From: Acanthosepion pharaonis
Lineage: Eukaryota > Mollusca > Cephalopoda > Sepiida > Sepiidae
Assembly: GCA_903632075.3 (NCBI GenBank)
Contig: CAHIKZ030000129.1
Location: 1,356,001-1,420,000, forward strand
Length of the DNA stretch: 64,000 bases
Direction of reading: 5' to 3'
Positions 33,570-44,039 of the stretch are shown here, piece by piece. The notes under the pieces were generated by a model that did not search any database, was not told where the DNA came from, and saw only the letters and a list, made by a program, of their open reading frames with translations. Numbering within the stretch: the first letter of the stretch is position 1; each line of letters starts with the position of its first letter. The translations under genes were made by a program, and so were the position numbers.

Positions 33570-33875
33570 ACGAGAGACTACTTATACGTATATCTTCGTG
33601 ATGCACACACCTATTTCCTGAGTCACACCCACCTCCACATAGCATCTCTGCCCAAACAAATTTTTCCCGGTACATTTCTTAATTTAACATTCGAAAGACA
33701 CACTTATGATGGGTGAGAGAAAGGTGTACGCAACCCGGATGAGGAAGGTGCATAATACGTTTGGAAGGGGCTTCGAATTTCCGGTCACAGCTTAACGCCT
33801 TTAGGGTGGGCTCCTCTAAAAGAAATTCACCGCAGTGCATTTAAGTATCTGGCTGACTAGAGAAGCCCTTCCAGG
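33570..33875. other. No gene recognised
   Basis: Moderately GC-rich; no domain or repeat match seen. Confidence 0.35.
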
Positions 33876-33877
33876 CA

Positions 33878-33947
33878 AGGCTCAGCGGTTAGAGAAGCGG
33901 AAGAGCAATTGAGGGTGTCAAAGGTTCACGTCCAAAAACCTTGGTTG
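33878..33947 (+). repeat. tRNA-like SINE head
   Basis: GGCTCAGCGGTTAGAG resembles box A and AAAGGTTCACGTCC resembles box B. No cloverleaf was confirmed. Confidence 0.4.
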
Positions 33948-34023
33948 ATGAGTGCTCTTTATATTTACCACGAGATTTATTTCATCATAACGATCTAGAA
34001 TTAACCAAAACTATGTTTCACGC

Positions 34024-34158
34024 ACAGAGAGAGACAGAGAGACAGAGACAGAGAGAGAGAGAGAGGGAAGAAAGAGAGAGAAAGAGAGAGAGAAACAAAG
34101 ACAGAATGAAAGCAAAAGAGAGAGAGAGAAAGAGAGAGGGAGAGAGAAAGCGACGGTG
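34024..34158. repeat. (GA)n purine-rich microsatellite
   Basis: GAGA and AAAG runs of about 130 bp. Charged repeat frames on both strands are artefacts. Confidence 0.9.
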
Positions 34159-34279
34159 ATAAACAGTTAGATTCGAACAGTTCTGAAAAGTTTTCAGCGC
34201 AACCAAAACGTGTTTCCCCCGAAAATGCTGATATTTGGCCATTTAGTCAGATTATTGAAAATTAGGCAAGAATGAGGAC

Positions 34280-34282
<3 letters not shown>

Positions 34283-34330
<48 letters not shown>

Positions 34331-34452
34331 TTTATTTAAAATTATGACATAATGTTTCAATGTCAACACCATCACTTGATAAGACACTGGAGGTGTTGAA
34401 ACAAAATGGCTATTTTTGTAGTGATTTTATAACATATTTATGTCATAATTTT

Positions 34453-34500
<48 letters not shown>
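34283..34500 (+). repeat. Repeat module E between two (TA)n tracts
   Basis: The middle (34330-34456) contains CAACACCATCACTTGATAAG and TGGCTATTTTTGTAGTGATT, repeated in inverse form at 46090-46170. It also has ATTATGACATAA and TTATGTCATAAT near its ends, so it is partly palindromic. Long (TA)n tracts enclose it. Confidence 0.6.
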
Positions 34501-34502
<2 letters not shown>

Positions 34503-34792
34503 GACCGTTTCTACAGCAAGTTTGAATTCTGCCGGAGATATTTTTATTCAAGTAGATTTTTCCAATATCCAGGTTGGAAGAAGAAAACAAAAAATATACT
34601 GTTTAATAAATAAGCCGGGTGTCTACTCAAATATGGGTATCCACTAAAAATAACGTTTAAATGCTAAAAATTGTCGTATAAGTGAATTATCTTGTTAGTC
34701 GAAACACATAGGGCCATAGATGTTTGATAAATCAAATACTGAGTCTTCTTTACACTTTCAGCGAGGTGATTTATTTTGTATTCTCTCAGTTG

Positions 34793-34794
<2 letters not shown>

Positions 34795-34842
<48 letters not shown>
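34795..34842. repeat. (TA)n microsatellite
   Basis: TA run of 24 units directly beside a ribozyme-like module. Confidence 0.9.
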
Positions 34843-34844
<2 letters not shown>

Positions 34845-34870
34845 TTTTATATTAAAATATTTTATATTGC

Positions 34871-34912
34871 GACGCAAAAATTTCTTTGCTTCGGGACTTA
34901 GCCCGTCATCAG
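34871..34912 (-). ncRNA. Hammerhead-like module
   Basis: The minus strand reads CTGATGA, then a CGGG/CCCG stem closed by CTAAGT, then GAAGC. A second stem (GCAAA with TTTGC) follows, leading to GTC. This is the order of a hammerhead core. The third core position differs (GAAG instead of GAAA), so activity is doubtful. It lies 30 bp from a long (TA)n tract. Confidence 0.4.
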
Positions 34913-34914
34913 GT

Positions 34915-35285
34915 AACTTTTGTTGAAAAACGTGGTACCAGCATATTTCTTCCTTTAACAGCAATCCGTACCGTAACCAAGCATCCCTATTTTTGGCATT
35001 TAAAAGAAATCAATAAAACCTCTACAGTAAAATGGACAATATTAAAAAAAAACGAGAGTTTATAAGTCCTTAAATAACCCATGTCCCCTGTGTCTACATG
35101 AAAAGCTACATATTAAGTTTCCTAAAAATAAAATCAACGCAAAGAACTGACTGTAATAAGCGGACATTGTATAATGTTTATCTGAAAATATAGTTAATAG
35201 AATTTTTCATAAAAATCTGTGTATTACAGTTATATATCCTTTATTTTATTTGTATATGATGGTGCATGTAATATTGATTTAATTC
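34915..35285. other. No gene recognised
   Basis: AT-rich, possibly the body of the element whose end is the module at 34871. No coding match. Confidence 0.35.
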
Positions 35286-35289
35286 CTTG

Positions 35290-35600
35290 ATATTTTAATT
35301 TTGAATATTGCCTTGTATTAAGACCCAAATTTTGAGCTTGATCACGCCAGTTGTCTTGCTGCTGTTACAGTGTAAACATGACCGCTCCACCAACAGTGTG
35401 CAACAAGGAGGAACTGATACTACATAGCAGTTCAGTGCTCTATATTTTGTTTCTAACGATATTTTTGTGTTTCTTAATACTTTGCCCAGCTTTTGAAACG
35501 CAACTTTGATTATCCCAATTTTAGTATCGCACTTTCCGTTTTCTTCTAATACGCTTCTCAAATTTATAAATTGTTGCCTCTGTTTGATGTCGGTATGTCA
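35290..35600 (-). pseudogene. RTE-like LINE fragment
   Basis: The minus strand encodes MRSVLEENGKCDTKIGIIKV and AFQKLGKVLRNTKISLETKY then RALNCYVVSV, matching the region after the RT core (compare LGSVLTDNEKCNTKI at 7564). A frame change precedes the tyrosine-rich end. Confidence 0.65.
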
Positions 35601-35669
35601 AGTCTGTAATTGGCCTATTGGGCTGTTCCTTTTGCTAACAACTATGCGTTCAGCCTTTTTTTTAGCTAA

Positions 35670-35830
35670 AGTAATTGCAAATATCATAACTCTTTACCTA
35701 GGCAACATCAACACAACACACATTACACACTCTGGTGACCTAATCCAGTGGATAAGAAACATAAATATAGAAAACAAGGTTATCATTAGCATAGATTTCA
35801 AATCATTATACCCAAATATCTTCATGTGAC
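35670..35830 (+). pseudogene. Penelope-like element RT fragment (motif A)
   Basis: One frame reads HSGDLIQWIRNINIENKVI, then ISIDFKSLYPNIFM before a stop. ISxDxxSLYxN is the first catalytic motif of Penelope-like reverse transcriptases, with the metal-binding D present. Only this piece is left. Confidence 0.6.
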
Positions 35831-35839
35831 GTATACACT

Positions 35840-35960
35840 CAGTACGTAGAAGATCATGGCTTTCCAAAATTTCTTTTTCTTTGTAGCTCTTAATAAATTT
35901 CGTTTTTTTTATTTATCCCAAAATTTGCTCAGCCATTCTTTTAGTAAAGTTCACTAAGTA
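35840..35960 (-). pseudogene. RTE-like LINE 3' fragment
   Basis: The plus strand shows AGAAGATCATGGCTTTCC and TTTGTAGCTCTTAATAAA, the reversed family 3' end. Its order relative to the piece at 35290 shows the two are separate copies. Confidence 0.5.
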
Positions 35961-36131
35961 TTTTATGCGTTTTTTTACTTCTTCAATTTCCGTAGTTTCA
36001 CTCTAAGTTTGCATATCACAGTCGGCACTTGGATATTTTTAAATAAAAATATTATGCTCTACGTTGTATGGAGCACTTTTTAAAAAGTAAAGGCTAAAAA
36101 ACTGTGGATTCTAAATCTGTTTGTTACTTCT

Positions 36132-36135
<4 letters not shown>

Positions 36136-36168
<33 letters not shown>
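36136..36168. repeat. (TA)n microsatellite
   Basis: TA run of about 16 units. Confidence 0.9.
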
Positions 36169-36170
<2 letters not shown>

Positions 36171-36404
36171 TAATATGAATAAAAAGTTTGTCACTTAGCT
36201 GATTGATTTTATCTTCAGCATCTCGACTCCAGAGTTTCGTAGGTGAACCTGACCTAAGCAATAATAACAACGAAAATGGCAATATGAGCTCTGGTAAAAA
36301 CATGAGGTAACTGCAAAAATTGCAATATGAGTACCGGTAAAAAAATGTTGCTGAAGACATTAGGTTTATAATATCCAGAAATTCATACTTAGATGTCCTC
36401 ACGG

Positions 36405-36500
36405 ACACATGGCACAGTGGATAAAGACGTTAGTTAGATTAGGCGTTAGTTAGATTCAGTGACAGGACCCAAAGAGTGTGAATTCAATACCTGGTTAAGG
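36405..36500 (+). repeat. tRNA-like SINE head
   Basis: TGGCACAGTGGATAAAG resembles box A and GTGTGAATTCAATACCTGG resembles box B. GTTAGTTAGATTxxG is duplicated between them. Confidence 0.4.
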
Positions 36501-36503
36501 CGG

Positions 36504-36540
36504 TAGTTCCACATGCCATTAGACATGGCATGTGGAACTA
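36504..36540. repeat. Perfect 15-bp hairpin
   Basis: TAGTTCCACATGCCA (36504-36518) and its exact complement at 36526-36540, with a 7-base loop. Confidence 0.9.
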
Positions 36541-36629
36541 GAACAGTATAGCGAAATAAAGGGTTAAGTTCGACGTTGTGATAATATGGCAACAAAGATG
36601 AGGATGATATCCGAACAAGATAGTCTACA

Positions 36630-37210
36630 TAATATCTCATCTTAGAAATATGTGGGTGAAACAGGTAGGTCCTTAAAATCTCGTGTTTTCGAACATAAAC
36701 GAGATATTCGTCTCGGTAATTTTAACAATGCTTTAGTTGTACACACAACTAAAGCAGATCACAATTTCGATTTCGATTCCGTGAAAGTATTAAAATATTT
36801 TCATAATAAAAATCTCAGGAGGATTTATGAAGCAGGTATAATATCCATCTCACGCACGGTGAATACTAGACCTGGTTTCTTTAATATTTCCCCTTTTTAG
36901 CGAGATTGATGCTCGACAAGCATACACATAAGAATTTTAGAACCTAATAGAATTCTTTTCATTTTCTTTTCATTTCAAAATAATCACAAACTTTTAGGAA
37001 TACGTTATGAAAGCGTCGCCCATATGACGACGGCGTGACCATGTTAGACGGAAGGCTGATCATTTTAAAATTTTTCAGTTATCTGTTCTGAATAAGACTT
37101 GTGTTTTATGTCCATCGTATTTGTCATATTGAACTGAATTGTATTTTGATGAATATTGTCTTGAAAAGGTTTATTAAACCGAAACGTCAGACGTCGACAT
37201 TTCTTTCATT
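36630..37210 (+). pseudogene. Penelope-like element 3' part with GIY-YIG endonuclease
   Basis: The open frame reads MGETGRSLKSRVFEHKRDIR, LGNFNNALVVHTTKADHNFD and ends RPGFFNISPF. This is the GIY-YIG endonuclease C-terminal half of a Penelope-like polyprotein; the YVGET entry lies just upstream in a shifted frame. The 3' untranslated part ends near 37200 in a hammerhead-like module. The RT half is missing. Confidence 0.7.
37154..37200 (+). ncRNA. Degenerate hammerhead-like terminus of the Penelope-like element
   Basis: A perfect stem, GGTTT-ATT-AAACC, is followed by GAAA and then a perfect ACGTC-A-GACGT palindrome ending in GTC, as in ribozyme stem III and cleavage site. GAC(A) after it pairs with (T)GTC before the core. 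The CTGATGA box is decayed to CTTGAAAA, so self-cleavage is unlikely. Confidence 0.45.
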
Positions 37211-37252
37211 TTAACTACATTTAAGGATTTTTTGTTTTTTTTTCAAAATTTC

Positions 37253-37255
<3 letters not shown>

Positions 37256-37305
<50 letters not shown>
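37256..37305. repeat. (TA)n microsatellite
   Basis: TA run of 24 units abutting a family S2 repeat. Confidence 0.9.
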
Positions 37306-37308
<3 letters not shown>

Positions 37309-37520
37309 CATCCACAGGGAGACGGTTTCGTTGTATCCCAGCTCATCACTGTAGCTAGACGTCCGGTTGACTCTAGCTAGGATCGAAACCCGACTGAAGG
37401 GCAGGGATGAAGGTGAATTTAAGCGTATTTATTTTTAGATAAACACACTGTGACTGAGAGAACTCGATTCGATTAACCGAAGAGTCTTGCAGTATTAGCC
37501 GTAATAGTCACTGTTTACAA
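37306..37520 (-). mobile_element. SINE family S2 with ribozyme-like 3' module
   Basis: Matches 51238-51470 over its whole length and 57094-57215 in part. Minus-strand order: a variable 5' block, a tRNA-like part, then GTGATGAGCTGGGATACAAC, GAAAC and CCCTGTGGATGAC before the (TA)n. GTGATGA replaces CTGATGA, and stem II (GCTG with CAAC) is weakened. The repeat codes for nothing. Confidence 0.6.
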
Positions 37521-37639
37521 ACCAACACTTCCTCTCCGGAGAGCTCAACCGAAATAAATTTTTCAGGATCAAGTATATAAGATTAATATGTATTCTGTAT
37601 TCCAGAATCACTTGTTGATAATTATGTAGTCAATTTGGG

Positions 37640-37930
37640 TTTTTTGAAACCACGTGTTGGGTACTACCTGGTCGTTAGCCGTACACAATTGGACCTATTT
37701 TTCTGCGCGTTCATTACAGGCTCTTAATACGAATTTGCCAACTATTTTACCATATCTCTCGTTGCCTACTTTGGCATTCAGGTCTCCCATAACCATTATA
37801 ATTTCTTGCGACTTTCCTCGACCGAGCCTTGCCGTTGTCTAGCGTAGAGTAGAACTTTTCGATTTCCTCTTCTGTGTATTGTGCCTGTCAGTGCATACAC
37901 AACTACGATGAGTATGTTTCCTATCAGTTT
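37640..37930 (-). pseudogene. RTE-like LINE endonuclease fragment
   Basis: The minus strand reads VMGDLNAKVGNERYGKIVGK and, further on, VPNTWFQKTQ in shifted frames. GDLNAKVG is the APE-endonuclease GDxNA motif and NTWFQ follows it in RTE proteins. This supports the RTE assignment of the many 3' fragments in the window. Confidence 0.65.
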
Positions 37931-37949
37931 AACGACAAGAATTTTTTCA

Positions 37950-39010
37950 GATAATTGTCAGTATCTCAGAAGGAATTTATACACGCGTTACAAAATTCCT
38001 TAAAATATTAAAAAAAACACCTAAAAAAAATCCAAAGTATACTACCGGTCCATAAAATTTTACAACTATGCAAACTAATCACTAAACAATTCTCTTTTAA
38101 TAAAACTTTCTACAAGAAAAGATTCGGTTTATCTATGGGATCGCCAATAAGTGGTGTCTTGCTTGTATTTTCCTTGAATTTTTAGAGTCTGGAAAATTTA
38201 AACACATCGTGCCTAAAAATTCCACTTACCTCATTGATGACGTTCTTCTAATATATCTTCACGATGAAAATCTACGAAATATCATAAAGAAATTTAATAA
38301 TATTGAAGCTAATATCAAAGTCACACAGGAAATTGAAATAGACAAGTCTCTACCTTTCTTCGACATCCTATTAATACATAACAAATTAGATTTTAATGTT
38401 TACCGCAAACCCACAAACAAAAATGATTTAATCAATCTCTCTTCCCACCACAACCGAAAAGTAAAATCAGGATTAATCCTAACATTTTGCCTCAGAGTCC
38501 TTAGAATTTGGAGCCCAGAATACCTAAGTGAAGAAGAGATATACATTGACAAACTTTTAAACTCCTTCACTAACATTATTTCAATCTCAACGCTAGAAAA
38601 AAGTACACGAAGTTCACAAGTCCAAAATGGTATCCACCACCACCGATAATAGATCACTTCTGACAACAAAATACGAAATTCATAGTCATGCCCTCCAAAA
38701 TTTTATCAACAAAATTTGAAAAGAAATTAGTTAATCCCCAACACTAGGATCTCTACCACCACCTTCAAGAGAATCGGAGATATAGTTAGGAAGAAAAATA
38801 AATCCAGTATCACAGTAGATGTTGGGATTTATGACATAAATATCATGCAATGTAGGAAGAGTTACATCGGCGAAACATCAAGGAAAGACCGCAACCACGT
38901 AAATAAAGGAGACCTACGTAGGACAACCCTTTAAACTAACTCGTAATACATAAAAACAAAAAACTTCGATTTTATAAATGGCACACTAATTAATAAAAAA
39001 ATTACGCAAG
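37950..39010 (+). pseudogene. Penelope-like element: RT plus GIY-YIG endonuclease
   Basis: The upstream part (38090-38200, broken frame) reads FYKKRFGLSMGSPISGVLL, the RT B motif. The open frame at 38209-38649 starts NSTYLIDDVLLIYLHDENLR and continues LPFFDILLIHNKLDFNVYRK then PTNKNDLINLSSHHNRKVKS. The catalytic motif is LIDD where relatives have YIDD; both aspartates are present. The GIY-YIG part follows at 38815-38990 (GIYDIN, SYIGETSRKDR) in another frame. Several frameshifts make it dead. Order RT then GIY-YIG is that of Penelope-like elements. Confidence 0.75.
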
Positions 39011-39014
39011 AAAT

Positions 39015-39400
39015 ACTTTGATGGAGTCCAGATAAATATTTTATTATCTATAAACACATTTTATTATATCGCCAATGCATACTTAAAGAATCTAAGAGTC
39101 TACCTGCTACCACAACCGGTGCAACTTAAATTATTTCACATTCACACAAAACTCCCCCAAATCAACATGAGGAGAACTATAAAACATGAATAAAAATGCC
39201 AAATAGACTCACACACATAATTAACATTATCATCAGAATTCCGCAGAGACAAACTAGAAGTATGATAGACATACACACATAAAGTATACACACGAACGCT
39301 GCTTGACAAGACATATGCATGTGAAGTCTGTTCATCCAATGGAAAAAAAAACAACACAAAAATTAAAAAAACAGAATTTTATTTTTCTCTTCCATATTTC
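39015..39400. other. Penelope-like element 3' region, no separate gene
   Basis: AT-rich sequence between the endonuclease remnant and a ribozyme-like motif; probably part of the same element. Confidence 0.4.
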
Positions 39401-39405
39401 ATTAT

Positions 39406-39432
39406 CTGATGAAGCTTTAATAAAAGCGAAAC
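39406..39432 (+). ncRNA. Hammerhead-like core motif
   Basis: CTGATGA, a GCTTT-AATA-AAAGC stem with one extra A before it, then GAAAC. Core boxes are intact, but a stem III and cleavage site are not clear afterwards (ATGTTAGATTTATAAAC). It sits about 80 bp from the longest (AT)n tract. Confidence 0.4.
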
Positions 39433-39507
39433 ATGTTAGATTTATAAACGATTCCTATTTGTTCCTTATCCTATCATTTTGTCGGATATAATCTCTCTCT
39501 CTCACTT

Positions 39508-39966
<459 letters not shown>

Positions 39967-40084
39967 CAGAGAGAGATAGAGGTGCGATGAGTAAATTGTC
40001 GTTTTAATTACGCAAAAATGAAATAACACATACATCTCATTTTAACAGAGACATCAAAATTACACAAAATATCTTGAAATACTA

Positions 40085-40760
40085 AAGAGTAAATTTATTC
40101 AATAAAATCGCCATTGGCTTAAATTAAGGCCTCTAAACGACTTCGGAATTTCCTTTGGACGCTATCCTTGTTTAAGTTGATGAAATTTACTATATTCCTT
40201 GCCTTCCGTTCCTTTTCGATGTTACAAGGTGTTTTTTGGTATCTTTTTGAACACACCTGTACCCTCCCCCCACATAATAACCAAGGGATTGCAGTCCGGG
40301 GAGTTAGGGGGACAGATGTAAGGGATGATTTGGTTCCCGAAATTGTCTAACAGCCATGACTTGGTACTCCAGCTTGTGTGGCATTGTGCAAAGTCATGTT
40401 GCTAGCGTATTCCAGCAGCCACCTTCATGAACCAGGGTAGAACTATTTCCTCAAGACACTTGATATAAGCCTCCGTAGGAAGATTAATGGAGGTATAAGG
40501 TCGTTATCACTAGTGTTCACTCTAAACACATTCGTAATCATTATTAGACTCATCCGACTCTTTCTGAAAACTTTGCACTGTCTTCAGATTGATACTCAAA
40601 TGCTCTGAAGTGTTCTTATTGGATCTTTCGGTGCGAATGCCAAGAAATACACCATAGCTTTTTCAAAATTCTGGCGGAATGAATTGCGTCATGGTGGTCG
40701 TTTTCTCCCGGGAGTTGTCCAACTGTCCCTACTATACTGTGCAGTCGATAAAAAAAAAAA
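40085..40760 (-). pseudogene. Tc1/mariner-type transposase remnant
   Basis: The minus strand reads QHDFAQCHTSWSTKSWLLDN, FGNQIIPYICPPNSPDCNPL and ends RRFRSRLEA-like with KEIPKSFRGLNLS. The second catalytic aspartate (in xHDFAQCH) is present; the third, normally after CNPL, is changed to V. Frameshifts near 40265 and 40420 break it. Terminal inverted repeats were not located. Confidence 0.6.
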
Positions 40761-40816
40761 AAAACGAGCATACGCGAAATTAAAATATAACATGGCGACA
40801 ATTAGCCATTGCTCCC

Positions 40817-40817
<1 letters not shown>

Positions 40818-40885
<68 letters not shown>
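40818..40885. repeat. (TA)n microsatellite
   Basis: TA run of about 30 units bordering a fold-back repeat. Confidence 0.9.
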
Positions 40886-40888
<3 letters not shown>

Positions 40889-40889
40889 G

Positions 40890-41016
40890 TGAATATTGAA
40901 GTCAACACTCAAAGGCGACAGACTGTTTCATTCTAGACGCAATTATCAGGTGACCTCAGGTGATTGCGTTTAGCATGAAAAAGTATGTCGCCTCTGAGTG
41001 TTAACTTCAGTGTTCA
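40890..41016. repeat. Fold-back repeat, arms of about 60 bp
   Basis: Left arm 40890-40950 and right arm 40954-41016 are imperfect complements (CAACACTCAAAGGCGACA against TGTCGCCTCTGAGTGTT), almost without loop. The arms carry TGATTGCGTTTAGCATGAAA, which resembles a hammerhead stem II plus GAAA box. Confidence 0.75.
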
Positions 41017-41098
41017 CTTTTATATTTACAGACGATCTATCTCTGATATTGAGCACTTTATCCCATAAGCATAACATACGTTAAAACTAAATTTCTTC

Positions 41099-41158
41099 AT
41101 ATATATATATATATATATATATATAAGCAATCTTTTATATATATGTATATATAAAACA

Positions 41159-41212
<54 letters not shown>
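41099..41212. repeat. Two (TA)n tracts
   Basis: TA runs at 41099-41125 and 41163-41212 separated by a TATATG-rich spacer. Confidence 0.9.
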
Positions 41213-41216
<4 letters not shown>

Positions 41217-41229
41217 ATTTTTATATAAA

Positions 41230-42078
41230 GCCAACGACGAAATTATTCGTACACCCATCAATTTTGAATATTTTTATCCATTTTTCAATATCTAATTCTT
41301 GTATATTTGCCAGGATTTTTATATGTTAATAAGCACAAAAAGAAGAAAAGAAAAGAAAAAAGAATATAAAACTCAATTTTCAGAACAATAGGTTAAATAC
41401 AACAAATTTGACAAGTGAATTATGCAAAATAGGAAAATGCAAAATTATTCATACAGTAGAAAATATCGTTTATCGGTGGTTGAAATATTTACTGATGTAT
41501 CTATCGTTATATAGATTTTTGGCATATGGTTTGTAATAACAATTATACGACATGTTAGGGCCACCTGATGTGTGATGATACCTCGATCGTCTCCGTCAAC
41601 CTGTAGAATATCTTCTTCGTGGTTAGGCGTACAAGCGGATCTCGGTCTTCCTCGATCCATAGTTTATGGTACTACGGATCCTGTGCCAGCAACGCGAAGA
41701 TAAACAGGAGCAAATGTTGGATGACACGGCTGCCTTCGTTCTTGAAACGCAATCTGATACAGCCGTGCAGCCTCGCGTCCATTACCATTCTTCGTGCTTA
41801 TGATATGAATATCCTGCCATTGTTAAACGGAACGGTTCTCAGTTAACTCACTAGAACACGAATTAAACATTGAACACAGGCTAGTCACAAATGTACACGA
41901 ATTACGAAAGTAAACTAGTCTACATGACAACATAGCGCCATCTATCGTAACCTTTAAACTTAATAACTCAAAAACGAAGGATATGCGGACATATATTTAT
42001 ATAGACTTTTGTCCTTGTTTTGGCGTAAGGAACCAGACCCCAAAGTTTGTAAAAGTACTTTTGAAACACCCTGTATAG
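41230..42078 (-). mobile_element. DNA transposon remnant with DUF4817-like HTH
   Basis: The minus strand encodes NGREAARLYQIAFQERRQPC, HPTFAPVYLRV, then MDRGRPRSACTPNHEEDILQ and VDGDDRGIITHQVAL. The first resembles the DUF4817 helix-turn-helix and the second the mariner-type HTH that follows it in such proteins. The catalytic domain is absent. The right end shows ACAGGGTGTTTCAAAAG on the minus strand, a plausible terminus at about 42076. AAATTATTCGTACACCC at 41240 on the plus strand may be the end of a nested Tc1-like piece. Confidence 0.5.
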
Positions 42079-42283
42079 GTATAAAAGTTTATATACAATA
42101 AAACTGTTCTTACAGACAAAAATTTTCTTGCACATGAAACGGTCATATATCTTTAAAATGTGCTCAATACACAGTTAAAGAAATTCTAAGTATAGAGCTA
42201 ATTAAGTCCTATTACAAACACTGATGTTTTCTGCTACCGCGGGTTCTATGAATGACGATGTCCTCACTGCCTTAGATCTTGTA

Positions 42284-42364
<81 letters not shown>

Positions 42365-42407
42365 TACTAGGATCTACCTGGATTATATACCAAGAGATCT
42401 ATTACCT

Positions 42408-42462
<55 letters not shown>
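42284..42462. repeat. (CA)n(TA)n, unique spacer, (TA)n(TG)n
   Basis: CA run 42284-42320 and TA run to 42361, then a 50-bp spacer, then TA (42412-42443) and TG to 42462. The two arms are near mirror complements. Confidence 0.85.
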
Positions 42463-42483
42463 AGAAAAAATAGTCAAAAAATC

Positions 42484-42630
42484 CAGAATTACCTCATGTG
42501 GGAATAGTCTATTTCAAACTAGCATTGCTATGTGCCAGCTATTGCCAGCCCTAGACAGTCTTGAGTTGAGGATAGCTGGCACATATCAGTGCTAGTTTGA
42601 AATAGACTATTCCCACATGAGGTAATTCTG
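42484..42630. repeat. Fold-back repeat, 59-bp arms
   Basis: Arms 42484-42542 and 42572-42630 pair at 57 of 59 positions (start CAGAATTACCTCATGTGGG), with a 29-base loop. A MITE-like or PLE-derived palindrome. No gene. Confidence 0.9.
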
Positions 42631-42666
42631 ATTTTGCTACATAAAATATAGGCCATATTATAATGC

Positions 42667-42670
<4 letters not shown>

Positions 42671-42727
<57 letters not shown>
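42671..42727. repeat. (TA)n microsatellite
   Basis: TA run of about 28 units. Confidence 0.9.
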
Positions 42728-42729
<2 letters not shown>

Positions 42730-42739
42730 ATGCATGTTT

Positions 42740-43595
42740 CATTAAATAATATAGACAAGTTTTGTCTATTTATTTTAAGTAAGTTGCTTTCATATTGTCT
42801 GTTAAGCTTGATAACATTATCATTGAAAGACGAAAGGAAATCACCTTATTGATACATGTTTTTTTAATCCAATCGAAGCTTTTGGTTTACATAAGCTTAT
42901 GTAGGCCGAAAGCTTAGATTGGATTTTAATCCGTGGAAACTTGTCTGCTGCAGGTATTGATGTCTTCATAGATGTATATTCAGATAGATTTATGCAGACA
43001 GTTTTCATTTTTAATCCATGCGAACTTGTATACCGCGAATAACTAACTCTTAATTTATGCACATTTAGACATATTTTGCATGCATATATGAATTTTTGTA
43101 AATGCTGTATTATCACATACAAACATATAGTAATCGATAGAAAGAATAATTATGAAAAAAGGCGAGAGTGAGGAAAGAAATAGAAGATGTGAATATCTGA
43201 TCGTTGGACTTTGTCATATCGTGGTAAGTAAAAAGAAAAAAAAAGTTTCTTCCACTAAGTCTTCGATTCCAGAAGCTGATAAACAATTTACCTGTCAAAC
43301 TGTTTTTATGTTCATCAAATTAACTGGAAGTTTAAAAAAATATTTTTTTCTCTTCGGTTTAAATGTGTTAACATGGTTTCTTATCAGAAAGCTATGACAG
43401 AAGTTAAGCTTTATTTTGAAACTGGAGACACCATTTTATTACAAAGCAGGGCAGTTTGTTCTTTTCGTCTCGGTTCAGACAACGGATGGCTTATTCATCG
43501 AACATCTTTTCAAATAACTAATTAACTAAAGAAAATAAATTATTTCCATCGTTTCTCTGTAATCGGGGAAATCGTTTATTTCTTACTTATTTTGG
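42740..43595. other. No gene recognised
   Basis: Ordinary AT-rich DNA. The block around 42870-42920 has GCTTTTGGTTTACATAAGC and its partial complement, a small palindrome. Confidence 0.4.
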
Positions 43596-43599
43596 TTTC

Positions 43600-43702
43600 C
43601 GGCTACATCAGGTTGAAACACCGATTCCCATGTGATCACCGAAGTTAAGCAACGACGAGCCTGTTCAGTATCTAGATTGGGAATACCGGTTGCTCTAAGT
43701 TT
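43600..43702 (+). rRNA. 5S rRNA-like sequence (pseudogene or SINE head)
   Basis: GATCACCGAAGTTAAGCAACG matches the 5S box A region; GTTGAAACACCGATTCCCATG precedes it, and TTGGGAATACCGG (box C) follows. About 16 bases are missing between AGTATCTAGA and TTGGGAATACC, which removes the internal promoter element, so it is not a functional 5S gene. It is 103 bases against about 120. A tRNA-SINE of family S1 follows within ten bases. Confidence 0.7.
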
Positions 43703-43880
43703 GGATGGGTAGGTTTTATGATAAATAACGGCATCAGAATTGATAATCGGAGAGTCGACTTCCAATTCAGTTAGGTTCGTTATATTCACTTATTTGCAAA
43801 TACCCATAGGAAAGGCATGAATCCATTTCTTCTCCAACCCCTAATTATGGGTTAATTAGTAAGACGTTTATTATTAAAAC
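43703..43880 (+). mobile_element. S1 SINE joined to the 5S-like sequence
   Basis: AATAACGGCATCAGAATTG, CGGAGAGTCGACTTCCAATT and GGAAAGGCATGAATCC match S1. Its box A is weaker than in other copies, so the 5S part may have acted as the pol III promoter. Confidence 0.6.
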
Positions 43881-43884
43881 CATT

Positions 43885-44035
43885 ATTATCTCCAAAAATA
43901 AAATTGCGTACAAATTATTTAGATTCCGGCATAAAATAACCTATAGAGGTTAAACACACACACATACACACACACCAAAAATCTCCCAAAAACAAAACAA
44001 AATTAAACATACTCATTTTGAACGAAAACCTAACA
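43885..44035. repeat. AT-rich spacer with (CA)n
   Basis: Short CACACA stretch at 43953-43977; nothing else. Confidence 0.6.
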
Positions 44036-44039
44036 TTGG

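Noticed and set aside
33941..34242. R/E-rich or L/S-rich frames at the (GA)n tract
   Set aside because: Simple purine repeat translation.
43600..43702. Functional 5S rRNA gene
   Set aside because: About 16 internal bases, including the intermediate promoter element, are missing and the ends do not pair well.
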